Part shown: positions 6,154-7,068 of the stretch, piece after piece
Position numbering within the stretch: position 1 is the stretch's first letter
Layout: the number at the start of each line of letters is the position of its first letter
Source of the DNA: Pseudomonadota bacterium
GTDB taxonomy: Bacteria; Pseudomonadota; Alphaproteobacteria; Rhodospirillales; Casp-alpha2
Direction of reading: 5' to 3'
Assembly (NCBI GenBank): GCA_022563215.1
Contig: JADFNT010000088.1
Location: 1-7,068 of the forward strand
DNA length: 7,068 bases
Translations under genes and position numbers: made by a program
Notes under the pieces: model-generated
What the model was told of the DNA's origin: nothing
Database searches by the model: none
Seen by the model: only the letters and a program-made list of their open reading frames with translations

Positions 6154-6322
6154 GGTCTTTGTCCTGGTGAACCTGGTGTTTGACGATCTCGAATTCCGTT
6201 CGCGGACAACTGGCGTCCCGGTAAACGTAGTTCCTGGCCTCGAATTCGCTCTCGAACAGGCCGACGGCCGGCCCCTCGAAGGTGCCGTCTTCCTTCTTGT
6301 AATATAGGGCGTAAAATTCCAT
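6137..6322 (-). CDS. 61-residue protein of unknown function, first gene before amrS
   Basis: I do not recognise this protein. It starts MEFYALYYKKEDGTFEG and continues with an acidic and aromatic stretch, FESEFEARNYVYRD (residues 23-36). It ends in a polar, charged tail rich in His, Lys, Asp and Arg. It has one cysteine (39), no signal peptide and no membrane segment. It reads as a genuine gene. 43 of 61 codons end in G or C, the composition is balanced and protein-like, and AAGG and AGG elements lie 2 and 8 bases before the ATG. The alternative frame over the same bases is an arginine/serine/threonine-rich shadow. Its last 17 bases overlap the amrS start, and the amrS ribosome site lies inside it, so the two are probably co-transcribed and translationally coupled. 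A role with the radical SAM enzyme, as partner, substrate or regulator, is inference from position only. It could also be a small leader gene. Confidence 0.7.
   Translation of the reverse strand: MEFYALYYKKEDGTFEGPAVGLFESEFEARNYVYRDASCPRTEFEIVKHQVHQDKDHESRR
6162..6165 (-). promoter_or_regulatory. ribosome binding site deciding the amrS start
   Basis: AGGA on the minus strand, 8 bases before the ATG at 6151-6153, lies within codons 53-54 of the small upstream gene. It favours this start over the in-frame ATG at 6340-6342. Confidence 0.5.
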
Positions 6323-6350
6323 TGCCTTGACCTATTCGGCACCCCGCAAG

Positions 6351-6379
6351 TTAGCCAAGCGGGACTAGCTCAATATATT
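6351..6379 (+). promoter_or_regulatory. candidate sigma70-type promoter of amrB
   Basis: TTAGCC (6351-6356), a 17-base spacer and TATATT (6374-6379) fit the -35/-10 layout, with five of six bases matching at -10 but only three of six at -35. Transcription would start near 6386, leaving a leader of about 33 bases that includes the ribosome site. Confidence 0.35.
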
Positions 6380-6402
6380 ATGGCACAATACATGTAAGTA
6401 CT

Positions 6403-6410
6403 AGGAGAGA
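6403..6410 (+). promoter_or_regulatory. ribosome binding site of amrB
   Basis: AGGAGAGA lies 8 bases before the ATG at 6419-6421 (AGGAG core 11 bases away). It is a purine-rich Shine-Dalgarno that supports this start. Confidence 0.65.
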
Positions 6411-6418
6411 GCCTGCCC

Positions 6419-7068
6419 ATGCCTTCCATCAGAGAAGCTGCCGTCGCCGGCCAGTTCTATCCCGGCTCGGCCGCCGAACTGGAAGCCACGGTCCGCCATT
6501 TCCTCGACGGCGCCGGCCCGGCCGACGTAGAAAAAACCGCCGCCGCACCCGTCCCCAAGGCTTTAATCGCGCCGCACGCTGGATACGTTTATTCCGGCGC
6601 CGTCGCCGCATCGGCCTATGCCCTGCTCCGGCCGGCGGCGTCGGTCATCAACCGGGTGGTGCTGCTGGGCCCGTGTCACCGCGTCGCGGTTAAGGGATTG
6701 GCGCTTTCGGGCGCCGACGCCTTCGCCACGCCCTTGGGCCAAGTGCCGGTCGACAAGGAGGCGTCGGCGAGGGTCCTGGAACTGCCCCAGGTCGAGGTCT
6801 TCGACGCCGCCCACGCCCAGGAGCACAGCCTCGAAGTCCACCTGCCGTTTTTGCAGGTTATCCTCGACGATTTCTCCGTCGTCCCCCTGGTCGTCGGCGA
6901 AGCCTCCCCGGAGCAGGTCGCCGACGTGCTCGACGTGCTTTGGGGCGGACCGGAGACCCTGATCGTCGTCAGTTCGGACCTCAGCCACTTTCTCGATTAC
7001 GACAGCGCCCAAAAGATCGATTCCGAAACCTGCCGCGCCATCGAAAACCTGGACGGGGCGGCGATTTC
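6419..7068 (+). CDS. amrB: AmmeMemoRadiSam system protein B (MEMO1 family), C-terminus beyond window
   Basis: The frame opens at the ATG at 6419-6421 and runs to the window edge, giving 216 residues of a domain that is usually about 260-280. Family motifs appear in order: REAAVAGQFYPG (residues 5-16), APHAGYVYSGAVAASAY (51-67), LLGPCHR (82-88), EHSLEVHLPFLQ (135-146) and SSDLSHFLDY (185-194). His53, His87 and His190 correspond to the three histidines of the MEMO1 pocket, which is built like that of LigB-type extradiol dioxygenases. The later cysteine of that pocket would lie past the edge. Human MEMO1 has been linked to copper or iron handling and redox signalling; the bacterial role is not established. 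The gene is divergent from amrS. Some bacteria fuse this domain to an AMMECR1-like AmrA domain, and the missing 3' part could hold that. A purine-rich ribosome site supports the start. Confidence 0.95.
   Translation, partial: MPSIREAAVAGQFYPGSAAELEATVRHFLDGAGPADVEKTAAAPVPKALIAPHAGYVYSGAVAASAYALLRPAASVINRVVLLGPCHRVAVKGLALSGADAFATPLGQVPVDKEASARVLELPQVEVFDAAHAQEHSLEVHLPFLQVILDDFSVVPLVVGEASPEQVADVLDVLWGGPETLIVVSSDLSHFLDYDSAQKIDSETCRAIENLDGAAI

Larger units (their letters stand above)
6323..6418. promoter_or_regulatory. divergent promoter region between the small gene/amrS and amrB
   Basis: Ninety-six bases separate two oppositely directed starts. The middle (about 6366-6402) is strikingly AT-rich for this genome. 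It holds three perfect short palindromes: AATATATT (6372-6379), TACATGTA (6389-6396) and AGTACT (6397-6402). Rightward and leftward promoters must overlap here, so both AmmeMemoRadiSam transcripts could share control. Leftward candidates include CATAAT at 6378-6383 (minus strand) as a -10 element without a good -35. Confidence 0.55.

Noticed and set aside
5200..6183. A 327-codon plus-strand open frame opposite amrS
   Set aside because: It is antisense to a radical SAM gene with clear motifs; its own translation shows no recognisable domain.
6154..6342. Longer amrS start, adding 63 residues from the ATG at 6340-6342
   Set aside because: The added residues are a basic Arg/Ser/Thr-rich stretch unlike any AmrS N-terminus, and they overlap the better-coded 61-residue gene. 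The ATG at 6151-6153 has a ribosome site.
6381..6396. Sigma54-like element TGGCAC followed by ATGTA upstream of amrB
   Set aside because: The -24 half matches, but the -12 half has GT instead of GC. The implied transcript start would fall on the ribosome binding site.
6563..7012. A 149-codon minus-strand open frame at the right end
   Set aside because: It is antisense to amrB, whose MEMO1 motifs are in correct order on the plus strand.

Overview
The window reads as GC-rich chromosomal DNA of a proteobacterium, most likely an alphaproteobacterium. This rests on the pepA-holC gene pair, strong G/C preference at third codon positions, and the family flavour of the proteins. No rRNA, tRNA, CRISPR array, insertion sequence or phage gene was seen. 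Genes fill almost the whole window. All run on the minus strand except the last, which runs on the plus strand out of the right edge.

Reading in the direction of minus-strand transcription, the left two-thirds is an apparent operon: pepA (leucyl aminopeptidase, M17), holC (DNA polymerase III chi subunit), a cyclase-family (PF04199-type) metal hydrolase, and a CaiB/BaiF CoA-transferase cut by the left edge. Gaps are 32, 16 and 5 bases. The pepA-holC pair is a known proteobacterial arrangement. The two metabolic genes behind it look like a local addition and may act on one acid/CoA-ester substrate.

Upstream of pepA, behind a 138-base gap, lies a polytopic membrane protein of the lysylphosphatidylglycerol synthase/UPF0104 flippase-like family. 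The 122 bases in front of it carry hairpins and a tandem repeat and probably hold its promoter.

The right third is an AmmeMemoRadiSam locus, a conserved but biochemically unassigned set. A radical SAM enzyme (AmrS) is read leftward, and a MEMO1-family protein (AmrB) is read rightward and is incomplete. A 96-base AT-rich divergent promoter region separates the two transcripts. Between that region and amrS sits a 61-codon gene I do not recognise. Its last 17 bases overlap the start of amrS, so the two are probably translated together. This small protein is the best candidate in the window for something undescribed: a possible accessory of the AmmeMemoRadiSam system.

A second curiosity is a run of seven asparagines in the interdomain linker of PepA, encoded by a trinucleotide repeat.
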